This document shows, piece after piece, positions 1 through 7,816 of a DNA stretch of 64,000 nt. The position numbers and the translations under genes were made by a program. The stretch's first letter is position 1, and every line of letters begins with the position of its first letter. A model generated the notes under the pieces. The model saw nothing but the letters and a program-made list of their open reading frames with translations, ran no database searches and was not told the origin of the DNA. Origin of the DNA: Azospirillum ramasamyi (GTDB lineage Bacteria; Pseudomonadota; Alphaproteobacteria; Azospirillales; Azospirillaceae); contig NZ_CP029833.1 in the NCBI RefSeq assembly GCF_003233655.1, positions 62,001-126,000 on the forward strand, written 5' to 3'.

Positions 1-23
1 GATCTGCTGCGGCGGAAGTCCCC

Positions 24-1445
24 TTAAGCCTCCGCGCCATGCGCCGCGGCGGCGACATCCTGGCGGGCCCGGTCGCCGGTCGCCAGGCCGTTGAAGTACC
101 AGTTCAGCGCCACCGCCGTCAGGGTGCCCAGCAGGATGCCGCTGTGCAGCAGCGGCGACAGGAAGGACGGCATCTGCGAGAAGAACTTGTCCGACACCAG
201 CAGGATCAGCCCGACGCCGATGCTGACCGCCACGACGATCAGGTTCTCGCGCCGGTTGGCGTAATCGACCTGGGACAGGATCCGCACGCCGGTCGCCGCG
301 ACCATGCCGAACATCACAAGCCCGGCGCCGCCCAGAACGAAGGCCGGCACCGACGCCACCACATGGGCCAGCTTCGGCAAGAGCCCCAGCAGAAGCAGGA
401 TCAGCCCGCCGGCCGCGCAGACCCAGCGGCTGCGCACGCCGGTCACCCCGACCAGCCCGACATTCTGCGAGAAGGACGTGTAGGGAAAGGTGTTGAAGAC
501 CCCGCCGATCACCGTGCCCAGCCCGTCGGTGCGCAAGCCCCGGACCAGATCCTCCCGCGTGACCGGGCGGCCGACCATGTCGCCGACGGCCAGGAACATG
601 CCGGTCGATTCGATCATCACCACGATCATCACCAGAGACATGGTCAGGATGGCGATGGGGTCGAAGACCGGAAGGCCGAACTGGAAGGGCCGGACCGGCG
701 CCACCCACGGCGCCTCGGCCAGACCGTTGAAGCTGACCATGCCCAGCGCCATCGCCAGCACCATCCCGGCCACCAGACCCAGCAGAACCGCGACGTTGCG
801 GACGAACCCGCGGCCATGCTTCATCAGCGCCAGGATCGTCACCAGCACGAAGGCGGCGACGCCCAGGAAGGCCGGGTCGCCGAAACGCGGATTTCCCACA
901 CCGCCGCCGGCCCACCCCACCCCGACCCGCATCAGCGAGATGCCGATGATGGCTATGACGCTGCCGGTCACCACCGGCGGGAACAGCCGCAGCAGCCGGC
1001 CGACCAGCGGTGCCGCCACCATGGCGAAGATGCCGGACCCGATCACCGCGCCATAGATCCCCAGCAGGCCCAGCGACGGGTTGGCCGCCATCGCCACCAT
1101 CGGCCCGACCGCGGCGAAGGTGACGCCCATCATGATCGGCAGCCTGATGCCGAACCGCCAGAACCCGACCGCCTGGATCAGCGTGACCAAGCCGCAGACG
1201 AAGAGGTCGGCGTTGATCAGCATGGCGATCTGCTCCTTGGGCAGCTTCAGCGCCCCGCCGATGATCAGCGGCACCGCGACGGCCCCGGCATACATCACCA
1301 GCACATGCTGCAGCCCCAGCGCCAGCAGCCGCCAGGGCGGCAGAATTTCGTCGACGGGATGGGCGGCTGTCCTGCCGTCGGCGCTTGACGTGTCGGTGGC
1401 GCTTGACGTGTCGGTGGCGCTTGACGTGTCGATTGCGCGTGTCAT
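24..1445 (-). CDS. Nucleobase:cation symporter-2 family xanthine/uracil permease
   Basis: Inner-membrane proton- or sodium-coupled uptake of a purine or pyrimidine base (NCS2 family); xanthine or urate is the likeliest class, but the substrate cannot be fixed from sequence. The 473-residue product has the family's run of hydrophobic helices starting near residue 35 (LALGLQHVLVMYAGAVAVPL), the usual first-helix signature. The start is the ATG giving MTRAID; the reading frame stays open further upstream but that part has no membrane protein character. Residues 5-22 are a DTSSAT repeat encoded by three 18-bp tandem copies. It is divergent from the ACP-like gene with about 270 bp between them. 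Confidence 0.9.
   Translation of the reverse strand: MTRAIDTSSATDTSSATDTSSADGRTAAHPVDEILPPWRLLALGLQHVLVMYAGAVAVPLIIGGALKLPKEQIAMLINADLFVCGLVTLIQAVGFWRFGIRLPIMMGVTFAAVGPMVAMAANPSLGLLGIYGAVIGSGIFAMVAAPLVGRLLRLFPPVVTGSVIAIIGISLMRVGVGWAGGGVGNPRFGDPAFLGVAAFVLVTILALMKHGRGFVRNVAVLLGLVAGMVLAMALGMVSFNGLAEAPWVAPVRPFQFGLPVFDPIAILTMSLVMIVVMIESTGMFLAVGDMVGRPVTREDLVRGLRTDGLGTVIGGVFNTFPYTSFSQNVGLVGVTGVRSRWVCAAGGLILLLLGLLPKLAHVVASVPAFVLGGAGLVMFGMVAATGVRILSQVDYANRRENLIVVAVSIGVGLILLVSDKFFSQMPSFLSPLLHSGILLGTLTAVALNWYFNGLATGDRARQDVAAAAHGAEA
1381..1434. repeat. Three 18-bp tandem repeats in permease N-terminus
   Basis: The unit GCGCTTGACGTGTCGGTG occurs at 1381-1398 and 1399-1416, and a third copy at 1417-1434 differs only at its end. 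It lies inside the permease gene and encodes repeats of Asp-Thr-Ser-Ser-Ala-Thr in the cytoplasmic N-terminal tail. Because 18 is a multiple of three, copy-number change would alter tail length without breaking the frame. Confidence 0.9.
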
Positions 1446-1713
1446 GGCGCTGGCCTCGCTGTCCTGTGGTGCGGCGCTGCGATGCATGGCCCATGCCGCA
1501 TCGCAGCGCCGCGTCCTGCATGGCCGATACCGAACATGCCTGCACAAGTCCTGTGCATCTTCCGACGGAGGCTGCCCGCGCAGGTGGCAAATCCCACGCG
1601 GTTTTTTGCCGCGCCGGGTGGAGACCGCAGTGGAGGCTGCGGTATTCGTTAACGATCCGCGGGTACAGTCGCTGCAATCTACCCCTTTCGCGCAACCCGA
1701 ACAGAGCGTCGCG

Positions 1714-2052
1714 ATGAGCAAGTCGATCGAGGGTGTATCCAACTGGATGCACATGTTCCGTTGGATCGTGAAGCTGATCCGCGACGAATACGGGGTGGAC
1801 GAAGCTCTGCTGACCCGGAATGCGACGCTGGAGACCGACATCCAGCTGTCGATCGACCAGGTTGAACAGGTTCTGGAATACATCTCCGAAAGCTTCGGCA
1901 TCCGTTTCCCGGAAGGGACGCTGGACGAGCTGGTGAAGCTGGAGGAGCTTTGCCTCTTGGCGAGCTGGATCAAGGGCTATTACAAGCGCCCCGAATTCAT
2001 CTCCGACGAGTTCGAAGGCCGCTGCCGCGGCATCAACGAGATTGCCGCCTAG
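1714..2052 (+). CDS. Acyl carrier protein-like protein
   Basis: A 112-residue acidic protein resembling acyl carrier proteins. The stretch SIDQVEQVLEYISESFGIR (about 46-64) aligns with the ACP DSL helix II region: Ser46-Ile-Asp takes the place of the phosphopantetheine-accepting Ser-Leu-Asp, and FGIRFPEG matches the FGIEIPDE loop. The Asp before the serine is replaced by Leu, so whether it is modified is uncertain. It is longer than housekeeping ACPs, with an N-terminal helix (WMHMFRWIVKLI) and a C-terminal tail. Its stop lies two bases before the glycosidase ATG, so the two are probably co-translated. It could be a specialised ACP or an unmodified ACP-fold protein. Confidence 0.7.
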   Translation: MSKSIEGVSNWMHMFRWIVKLIRDEYGVDEALLTRNATLETDIQLSIDQVEQVLEYISESFGIRFPEGTLDELVKLEELCLLASWIKGYYKRPEFISDEFEGRCRGINEIAA

Positions 2053-2054
2053 AA

Positions 2055-3386
2055 ATGACCGACCAGACTTCTCCCTATCCGCCCGGTTTCATTTGGGGCG
2101 TTTCCACCTCCGCCTACCAGATCGAAGGTGCTGCGGCCGAGGACGGGCGCGGCGCCAGCATCTGGGACGTCCGCTGCCGCACCCTGGGCGGGGTGATGAA
2201 CGGCGACACCGGCGACGTGGCCTGCGACCATTACCACCGCATGCCGGAGGATGTGGCGCTGATGAAGGGGCTGGGCGTCGACGCCTACCGCTTCTCGGTG
2301 TCCTGGCCGCGGGTGCTGCCGCGCGGGCGCGGTGCGGTGAACGAGGCGGGGCTGGACTTCTACGACCGGCTGATCGACCGGCTGATGGAGGCGGGGATCG
2401 AACCCTGGCTGTGCCTCTATCACTGGGATTTGCCGCAGGCGTTGCAGGATCCGGGCGGCTGGTCCAGCCGCGACTGCGCCGGCTGGTATGCCGACTATGC
2501 CGCGCTCTGCGCCCGGCGCTACGGCGACCGGGTGAAGCGCTGGATCACCTTCAACGAATTCTCGGTCTTCACCCTGTTCGGCTACGCCATTCCCTGGGCC
2601 GCGCCGGGGATCGTCGACCGGGCTCAGCATCTGCGCGCCATCCACCACGTCAACCTCGCCCATGGCGCCGGGGTGGACGTGCTGCGGGATCTGGTGCCCG
2701 GCGCCTCGATCAGCGCCATCCACAACCGGCAGGTCGTGATCCCCGAGACCGATACGCCGGAAAACCGCGCCGCGGCCTCGCTGCTGGACGAGCATTGGAA
2801 CCTCGTCTTCTGCGACCCGCAGATCCTCGGCCATTATCCGCCGCAGACAGCCGCCGCCATCGAGCCCTACGTGCAGGCCGGCGACATGGCCCGCATCGCC
2901 CGGCCGGTGGACTGGTTCGGGCTGAACCATTACGGCCCGATCTTCGCCAAGGCCGACCCGGCCCGGAGCTGGGGTTACGGCTGGGGCGACGCGCCGCCCG
3001 ATTCGCCGACCCACGGCGTCGGCTGGGCGATCTTTCCCGACGCCTTCCGGGACGAGCTGCTGACCATCCAACGCCGCTACCGCCTGCCCATCGTGGTGAC
3101 GGAGAACGGCTGCGGCGGCAGCGACACCGTCAGCCCCGACGGCGCCGTCCACGACCCCCACCGCATCAACTACCTGACCATCTACAACGCCGCGATGCGC
3201 GACGCGATGGCCCAGGGCGCCGACGTGCGCGGCTATTTCGTCTGGTCGCTGCTGGACAATTTCGAATGGGGCAGCGGCTATGGACAACGCTTCGGCATCG
3301 TCCATGTGGACTTCCAGACCCTGGCCCGCACGCCGAAGGACTCGGCGCGCTGGTATGCGGAGCTGATCCGGTCGGCGAAAGCCTAA
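2055..3386 (+). CDS. GH1 family beta-glucosidase
   Basis: Hydrolyses beta-linked glucosides or related disaccharides with retention of configuration; probably cytoplasmic, as no signal peptide is present. The 443-residue product is full length for glycoside hydrolase family 1. It begins with the family N-terminal signature (FIWGVSTSAYQIEGA, about 12-26), carries the acid/base Glu168 in TFNEF and the nucleophile Glu350 in VVTENG. The usual Pro after NE is Phe here. The aglycone-side motif WSLLDNFEW near the C-terminus is intact. It follows the ACP-like gene by two bases. Exact substrate is not predictable. Confidence 0.93.
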   Translation: MTDQTSPYPPGFIWGVSTSAYQIEGAAAEDGRGASIWDVRCRTLGGVMNGDTGDVACDHYHRMPEDVALMKGLGVDAYRFSVSWPRVLPRGRGAVNEAGLDFYDRLIDRLMEAGIEPWLCLYHWDLPQALQDPGGWSSRDCAGWYADYAALCARRYGDRVKRWITFNEFSVFTLFGYAIPWAAPGIVDRAQHLRAIHHVNLAHGAGVDVLRDLVPGASISAIHNRQVVIPETDTPENRAAASLLDEHWNLVFCDPQILGHYPPQTAAAIEPYVQAGDMARIARPVDWFGLNHYGPIFAKADPARSWGYGWGDAPPDSPTHGVGWAIFPDAFRDELLTIQRRYRLPIVVTENGCGGSDTVSPDGAVHDPHRINYLTIYNAAMRDAMAQGADVRGYFVWSLLDNFEWGSGYGQRFGIVHVDFQTLARTPKDSARWYAELIRSAKA

Positions 3387-3499
3387 AGCGAGTTTCCATT
3401 CGCTTCAGCTTCAGATGACCTCATTCGCCGGTCGGGCTTCGGCCGCATGAGCGGCCGGGGCCGCCGTCGCGGTCCAAAGCAGATTGCAATCCGCTTCAG
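3385..3499. terminator. Pair of related near-palindromes between convergent genes
   Basis: Two similar 24-bp near-palindromes (3385-3408 and 3476-3499), each starting AAAGC and ending CGCTTCAG, flank a GGCCGC-ATGA-GCGGCC hairpin (3441-3456). They sit exactly between the convergent glycosidase and hutD genes, so bidirectional termination or mRNA-end protection is the likely role. No long T-run is seen, so an intrinsic terminator is not certain. Confidence 0.5.
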
Positions 3500-4092
3500 C
3501 GCCGCCGCACCGCCGCACACACGGCTTCCGCCCCGTCCGGCACCTCCACCCGTGCGGCACCATCGCGCAGGAGCAGGCTGTGCCCCTCGGGAACCGGCAG
3601 GGCGTCCGCGCCATCGGGGATGACGGTCACGGTTCCGGCCAGGGCGTGGAACAGCACCACGTCGCCGGCGGCACGGTCGGCGGCCGGACCGGCAAGCAGG
3701 GTCAGGGCGCCGGTGGCCGACGCGCGGTCGAGCATCAGATTCACGTCGCGGATCGGACCGGCGGTCGGTTCGCACCACACCTTCGCCTCGCCGGGAAAGG
3801 CGAAGGCAGGGTCCAGTCGGCGCCGTTCGACCGGCGGGGCGCCATCGACGGACAGGCGCATGCCGTCGCCCTCCACCACGGCGATCAGGCGGTCATAGCC
3901 GGGAAAGGCCGAGAATGGACCGGGCTCGACGACGTCGGCGATGCTGACCCGCCAAAGGAAGCGCCCATCGGAAGACGGGCCGGCAGTCGGGCCGGCAGTC
4001 GGCTCCACCGCCAGTTCGGTGGTGACGCCGCCGCCATTCTTCCAGGGAACGCGGCGGTGATCGGCGGGGTTCAGGAGGGTGAGGCTGGGCAA
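3496..4092 (-). CDS. hutD: HutD/Ves family protein
   Basis: Small cupin-like protein of the HutD/Ves family; in pseudomonads HutD is linked to histidine utilisation and is thought to moderate the response to urocanate, while E. coli Ves is cold-inducible. The 198-residue product has the diagnostic N-terminal RRVPWKNGGGVTTELA (about 13-28) and WRVSIADV, PFSAFPGYDR motifs. The chosen start is TTG, since no in-frame ATG gives the conserved beginning. No hut genes are adjacent, so its link to histidine here is only from the family. Confidence 0.85.
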   Translation of the reverse strand: MPSLTLLNPADHRRVPWKNGGGVTTELAVEPTAGPTAGPSSDGRFLWRVSIADVVEPGPFSAFPGYDRLIAVVEGDGMRLSVDGAPPVERRRLDPAFAFPGEAKVWCEPTAGPIRDVNLMLDRASATGALTLLAGPAADRAAGDVVLFHALAGTVTVIPDGADALPVPEGHSLLLRDGAARVEVPDGAEAVCAAVRRR

Positions 4093-4178
4093 GGTCGGGC
4101 TCCGGCGCGGATGAACTCCGCACCGTCATAGCACAGCCGGCGCCGATGCTTCAGACGAAGAGCCGCAGGCGAAGAGCC

Positions 4179-4877
4179 TCAAACGAAAAGGTTGAAGCTG
4201 CCCATGAGCTTCTGCGTTCCGGTCTGGCCGGTGGGGATCGAGTTCAGGCTGCCGATGGCGCTGTTCAGCCCGTCCAGCGTCGCCTGCTGCCCGGTGGTCA
4301 GCGCCAGGCCGGTGTCGCCCTTGGCCGGCGCCTGGGCCACGGTGTCGTAATCCTTGCTGTAGTTCCCCATCACCACCTGCAAGGCGTAGTTCTTGGGATC
4401 CTTGTCGGACTGCCCCTTGTCGCGGGTGATGCGCAGGGTGTAGTCGCCCTTGTCGACCGTCAGATTGCCGGCCTGCAGCTTCTTGAAGGAGTCGTAATTG
4501 TCGCCGGACTTCGGATCGCTGTCGGCCATCACCCGGCCAAGCCGGTTCATCAGCTGGACGCGCACGCCGTCGTCGCCGACCTGGCCCATGGTCATCTCAC
4601 CCTTGGTGGTGACCTTGAACTTGTAGAAATCGACCTTGTCGTTCGCCGCCAGCGTGCTGGCGACGTTCAGGCGGGTGGTGTTCTTGGCGAGCACGCCGAT
4701 GTCGGTGGCGCCGGCCGTGCTGGTCAGCGCCGACTTCCTGACCGTCTTGGAAAATTCCTGGACGTCGCCGACGGCCTGGTTGCTCTGCGACTTCCTGATG
4801 GCCTCGACCGCGTTCTTGATCGACGCGTTGAGGCCGGACACCATAGAGCTGACGCTGGAGAGAGCATCATCCGCCAT
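4179..4877 (-). CDS. PPC-like beta-domain protein, function unknown
   Basis: A 232-residue protein with no clear signal peptide. Residues about 65-165 (KVDFYKFKVTTKGEMTM, then VQLMNRLGRVMADS, then GDYTLRIT) read like a bacterial pre-peptidase C-terminal domain, a beta-sandwich normally found on secreted proteases and surface proteins. The N-terminal 60 residues are helical and Ser/Asn-rich (MADDALSSVSSMVSGLNASI) and resemble the start of short secreted or type I exported proteins. The C-terminus ends in hydrophobic SFNLFV, a feature of some RTX-type exported proteins. Export is inference. It is a monocistronic-looking gene with about 230 bp upstream. Confidence 0.65.
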   Translation of the reverse strand: MADDALSSVSSMVSGLNASIKNAVEAIRKSQSNQAVGDVQEFSKTVRKSALTSTAGATDIGVLAKNTTRLNVASTLAANDKVDFYKFKVTTKGEMTMGQVGDDGVRVQLMNRLGRVMADSDPKSGDNYDSFKKLQAGNLTVDKGDYTLRITRDKGQSDKDPKNYALQVVMGNYSKDYDTVAQAPAKGDTGLALTTGQQATLDGLNSAIGSLNSIPTGQTGTQKLMGSFNLFV

Positions 4878-5111
4878 GATCCGTCATCCTTCTTCCGATC
4901 CGACCAAAACGCCCAAATCCGAACGAGCGGATCCGGACGCCGCCGAGAGGTACCCACAATGGTGCGGCCGGCTGCGCCGCCACCCGGACACGTCTGCCCT
5001 AAGGAAGTATACGACAACAGCCGGCGGAACATAGGCAGGATTCGTGATTTTTTTGGTCCAAAGCTGGGATTATCGGTCCGCACGCCATGGGCGGCGTCCC
5101 CGACCCCCCGC

Positions 5112-5276
5112 TCAGGATCGCGGCTTTCCCATTGTTTGCGGGTTCGAAACGGATTGCGCGGCGGCGGCGGCGGTCAGTGCCGCAGTCTGCGGGGCCGACT
5201 CGGGAGCGGCCGGCTCGTCGGCCGGGGGGCAGTGGGGCGGCTGGGTGGGGCCGGTGACGACATCGAAATCGAACAT
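5112..5276 (-). CDS. Possible small Pro/Ala-rich protein
   Basis: A 54-codon frame beginning MFDFDVVTGPTQPPHCPP and rich in Pro and Ala. Support comes mainly from a good ribosome site, AGAGAGG, five bases before the ATG. No family is recognised. It lies in an otherwise empty 690-bp stretch between the PPC-like gene and yihY, and the rest of that stretch (4878-5111 and 5277-5569) shows nothing convincing. Low-complexity composition means it may not be a real gene. Confidence 0.35.
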   Translation of the reverse strand: MFDFDVVTGPTQPPHCPPADEPAAPESAPQTAALTAAAAAQSVSNPQTMGKPRS

Positions 5277-5569
5277 GACAACCTCTCTTGCGGATGATGA
5301 GGCCGCCCGGATCGCCCGTGTTCGGATTTTGAGGATGTGCAGCCCATCAAGGGCCGAGGTCACAAACGCGAAAGCCGCCGCGGGTCGGTCCGGGCGGCTT
5401 CGGGAATGAGCGACAGATGCGCGTTCCTAGGCCGCCGGACGAAACCAGCGGCCAAAATATCGGGAGCGTCCGGAGGACGCGATGGAAAGCGCCTGTTGCA
5501 TGACGGCGACCATAGCGCGCGGCCGCCGCCCTGCCAAGCGGCATTTTCGCCGACTAGCTTGCCTTAAAA

Positions 5570-6631
5570 CTAGCTCGCCTTGCGTTCGCCCAGGGTGTCG
5601 GCGACATAGGCGTCGCGCTGCCCCATCGGCCGGGCCGGCCGTCCGTCGCGGCTGGTGGTGTCGCGGGCGGTCTGATGCTCGATCTCCGCATTCAGCTCGG
5701 CCCCCAGCAGCACGACGTAGGAGGTCAGGTTGAACCACAGCAGCAGCACCACGACGGCGCCGACCGACCCGTAGGTCTCGTTGTAGCTGCCGAAATTCGA
5801 CACGTAGATGGAAAAACCCAGGGACCCCAGCAGCCAGACCAGAGTCGCCGTCGCCGAACCCCAGGTGACCCAGCGCCATTGCGGCTCCCGGCGGTCGGGG
5901 GCGTAGCGGTAGAAGACGGCAAGCCCCAGGATGATCGCCACCGCCAGGATCGGCCAGCGGGCAAGGCTGGCGATCCAGCCGATCGGCGTGTCCTGCAGCC
6001 CGATGATGTTGATCGCGGCCGGCACCGCGACGATCATCACCATGGCGACGATGACGAACAGCAGGCCTGCCACCGTCAGGCCCATCGACAGCAAGGCCAG
6101 CTTGATGAAGCCCCGCGTCTCCTGCTCGCCATAGGCGATGTTGAGCGCCGCCACCAGCGAGTTGGTGCCGCGCGACGCGCTCCACAGGGTCAGCAGCAGG
6201 CCGAAGATCAGGCCGAAACCCAGCCCTTCCGACGGGGCCGTCGCCACCTTGCGGGCCTGGTCGCTGACGATGGACAGGGCTTCCGGCGGCAGCAGCCCGC
6301 CCATCTGGCTCAGCTGGTTCTCGATCATCGCCGGATCGGCGACGAGACCGTAGATGGAGACCAGCGCCGCGATGGCCGGGAAGATGGCGAGCAGCCCGTA
6401 ATAGGCGACGCCCGCGGCCAGCATCGACACGTTGTCCTTGCTCTGCTCGTCCCACACCCGCAGCAGGATGTCCTTCCAGCCTTTTGCGGGAATGTCGGAT
6501 GGGGTTTCCGCCGACCGGCCCCGCCCGCTCCGGCTCCCGCCGCGCGCGTCATTGGCGGCGTAGCCGACCGCACGGTATTCGTTCACACGGTTCCGGTGCT
6601 CGTAGTAATGGCGGCGGCTCAACCCCAGCAT
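5570..6631 (-). CDS. YihY/BrkB family inner-membrane protein
   Basis: Polytopic membrane protein of the YihY/virulence factor BrkB family (often misnamed ribonuclease BN); the biochemical role is unknown. The 353-residue product has a hydrophilic N-terminal 55 residues, the family motif DNVSMLAAGVAYYGLLAIFPA (about 66-86), the WSASRGTNSLVAALNIAYGE segment, six predicted membrane helices and the YGSVGAVVVLLLWFNLTSYVVL region. It starts 12 bases after the stop of the DUF3618/DUF2383 gene, and a GGAGGG ribosome site overlaps that stop, so the two form an operon. An EcfG-like promoter precedes the pair, suggesting general stress control. Confidence 0.92.
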   Translation of the reverse strand: MLGLSRRHYYEHRNRVNEYRAVGYAANDARGGSRSGRGRSAETPSDIPAKGWKDILLRVWDEQSKDNVSMLAAGVAYYGLLAIFPAIAALVSIYGLVADPAMIENQLSQMGGLLPPEALSIVSDQARKVATAPSEGLGFGLIFGLLLTLWSASRGTNSLVAALNIAYGEQETRGFIKLALLSMGLTVAGLLFVIVAMVMIVAVPAAINIIGLQDTPIGWIASLARWPILAVAIILGLAVFYRYAPDRREPQWRWVTWGSATATLVWLLGSLGFSIYVSNFGSYNETYGSVGAVVVLLLWFNLTSYVVLLGAELNAEIEHQTARDTTSRDGRPARPMGQRDAYVADTLGERKAS

Positions 6632-6643
6632 GACCCGCCCTCC

Positions 6644-7507
6644 TCAGACCACGGCTTCGCGCAGCGCGCCGACACGGTGGCGGGCGGTCTCCACGGCATG
6701 GAACTGGGCGCCGATGACGACCTGCAGGTGATCGTCGGGCGCATCGCGCAGGGCATCGCGGAACAGGGCCAGCGTGCCGTCCAGACCGCTTTCCAGCCGC
6801 GCCAGCAGGTCGCCCCGCCCGGCCGATCCGCCGACGCCCGCCACGACGCTGCGCGCGCTCGCCTCCGCCAGGCCATGCAGGGGCGACCAGACCCGGCCGC
6901 CATCGCCCGCCGTCTCGATCCAGCCGCCGCCGTTGCGCAGTTCGTCGTCCAGCGCCATGGCGCTGCGGTCGAGCTGGTCGGCCAGGGTCTCCAGGCGGGA
7001 GGACAGCGCCGGATCGGCGATGGTCATGTCGGCGCGGCGGAAGGCTTCCGACCCGTCGCGGCAGGCAGCGATCAGGTCGGTCAGCAGATGCCGGCTGCGC
7101 GGATCCAGATGCCGGCCGTGGGGATCGTAATCGTCGAATTCGGTGGTGGCCTCCGGCGTGCGGGCGACCGCCCAGGCGAGCCAGAGAGCGCCGACGCCCA
7201 TCAGCGCTACGGGGATCGGATTGGCGCGGACGGCACGGGCGATGCGGCCGGACATGCCGTCGCCGCCGCCCTCGATGACGTCGCGCACCACCTGCACCAC
7301 CCCGCCGGACATCTGGCCGGGAGACAGGCGGAATTCGATCTCGTCGATCACCGCATCCATGCGGGCGCGGATCGACTCGATCTCATGTTCGATTTCCTCG
7401 GGCCGGCGATTCTGCGCCGCTGTCGCGGCCCCGGCAGCGGCCGCGCGGTCGGAGGGAACCGACGTGGATGGAGCGGCGGGCGGAATGGCGTCGTTGTGGT
7501 TGGTCAT
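6644..7507 (-). CDS. DUF3618 plus DUF2383-like (PA2169-type) protein
   Basis: A 287-residue two-part protein. Residues about 35-115 match DUF3618: an acidic helix (PEEIEHEIESIRARMDAVID), the LSPGQM motif and a single membrane segment ending VARTPE. Residues about 140-285 resemble the PA2169/DUF2383 four-helix ferritin-like domain: LTDLIAACRDGSEAFRRA, then a paired helix region ending in EALRDAP-like and RVGALREAV. No activity is known for either domain. The ATG gives MTNHND. The fusion of both domains and the co-transcribed yihY-type gene point to envelope or stress physiology, by inference. Confidence 0.8.
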   Translation of the reverse strand: MTNHNDAIPPAAPSTSVPSDRAAAAGAATAAQNRRPEEIEHEIESIRARMDAVIDEIEFRLSPGQMSGGVVQVVRDVIEGGGDGMSGRIARAVRANPIPVALMGVGALWLAWAVARTPEATTEFDDYDPHGRHLDPRSRHLLTDLIAACRDGSEAFRRADMTIADPALSSRLETLADQLDRSAMALDDELRNGGGWIETAGDGGRVWSPLHGLAEASARSVVAGVGGSAGRGDLLARLESGLDGTLALFRDALRDAPDDHLQVVIGAQFHAVETARHRVGALREAVV

Positions 7508-7540
7508 GCCGGACGTCTCCTGTGGGGGCTGCCGGCTTGC

Positions 7541-7565
7541 AACAGCACGGGGAGGCGATTGTTCC
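7541..7565 (-). promoter_or_regulatory. Candidate EcfG (general stress) promoter
   Basis: Read on the minus strand this is GGAAC, 16 bases, TGTT. The alphaproteobacterial EcfG consensus is GGAAC-N16/17-CGTT, so only one position differs. It ends 34 bp before the ATG of the DUF3618 gene, a suitable distance. Membrane and DUF2383-like genes are common EcfG targets, which supports the reading. Confidence 0.55.
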
Positions 7566-7747
7566 AGCCTGACCTGCACAGGCAAAGGGCCGGAACGCTT
7601 CCCTCCCGCCCCGTCCTTCAAGAGACGATTCCGCTGCCTACCATCAGGCAAGCCGGGCTGCATGGTGCGGTTAAGGCTAAGTCCCACGGAAGGATTCAGC
7701 CCGGCCAGGGCCGGCGCACGGGATCCGCCCCGCCGGACCTCCGTATT

Positions 7748-7761
7748 TTGACGCAGGTCAA
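7748..7761. promoter_or_regulatory. FNR/FixK-type anaerobox
   Basis: TTGACGCAGGTCAA is a perfect inverted repeat (TTGAC-GCAG-GTCAA) matching the FNR/FixK/FnrL pattern TTGAN6TCAA. Its centre is 62 bp before the hupK-like ATG, compatible with an activator centred near -41.5 of a start site around 7796. Hydrogenase genes are classic targets of FixK/FNR proteins in alphaproteobacteria. Confidence 0.65.
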
Positions 7762-7816
7762 TGTGCTGCACCCCGGTTCCGTCAGGATGGGCCGCCTTCC
7801 GCCCCAGGACGCCCCC

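Noticed and set aside
5675..7816. Open frame upstream of the hupK-like start
   Set aside because: It is the antisense shadow of the yihY-type and DUF3618 genes; the HupK domain begins after 7817.
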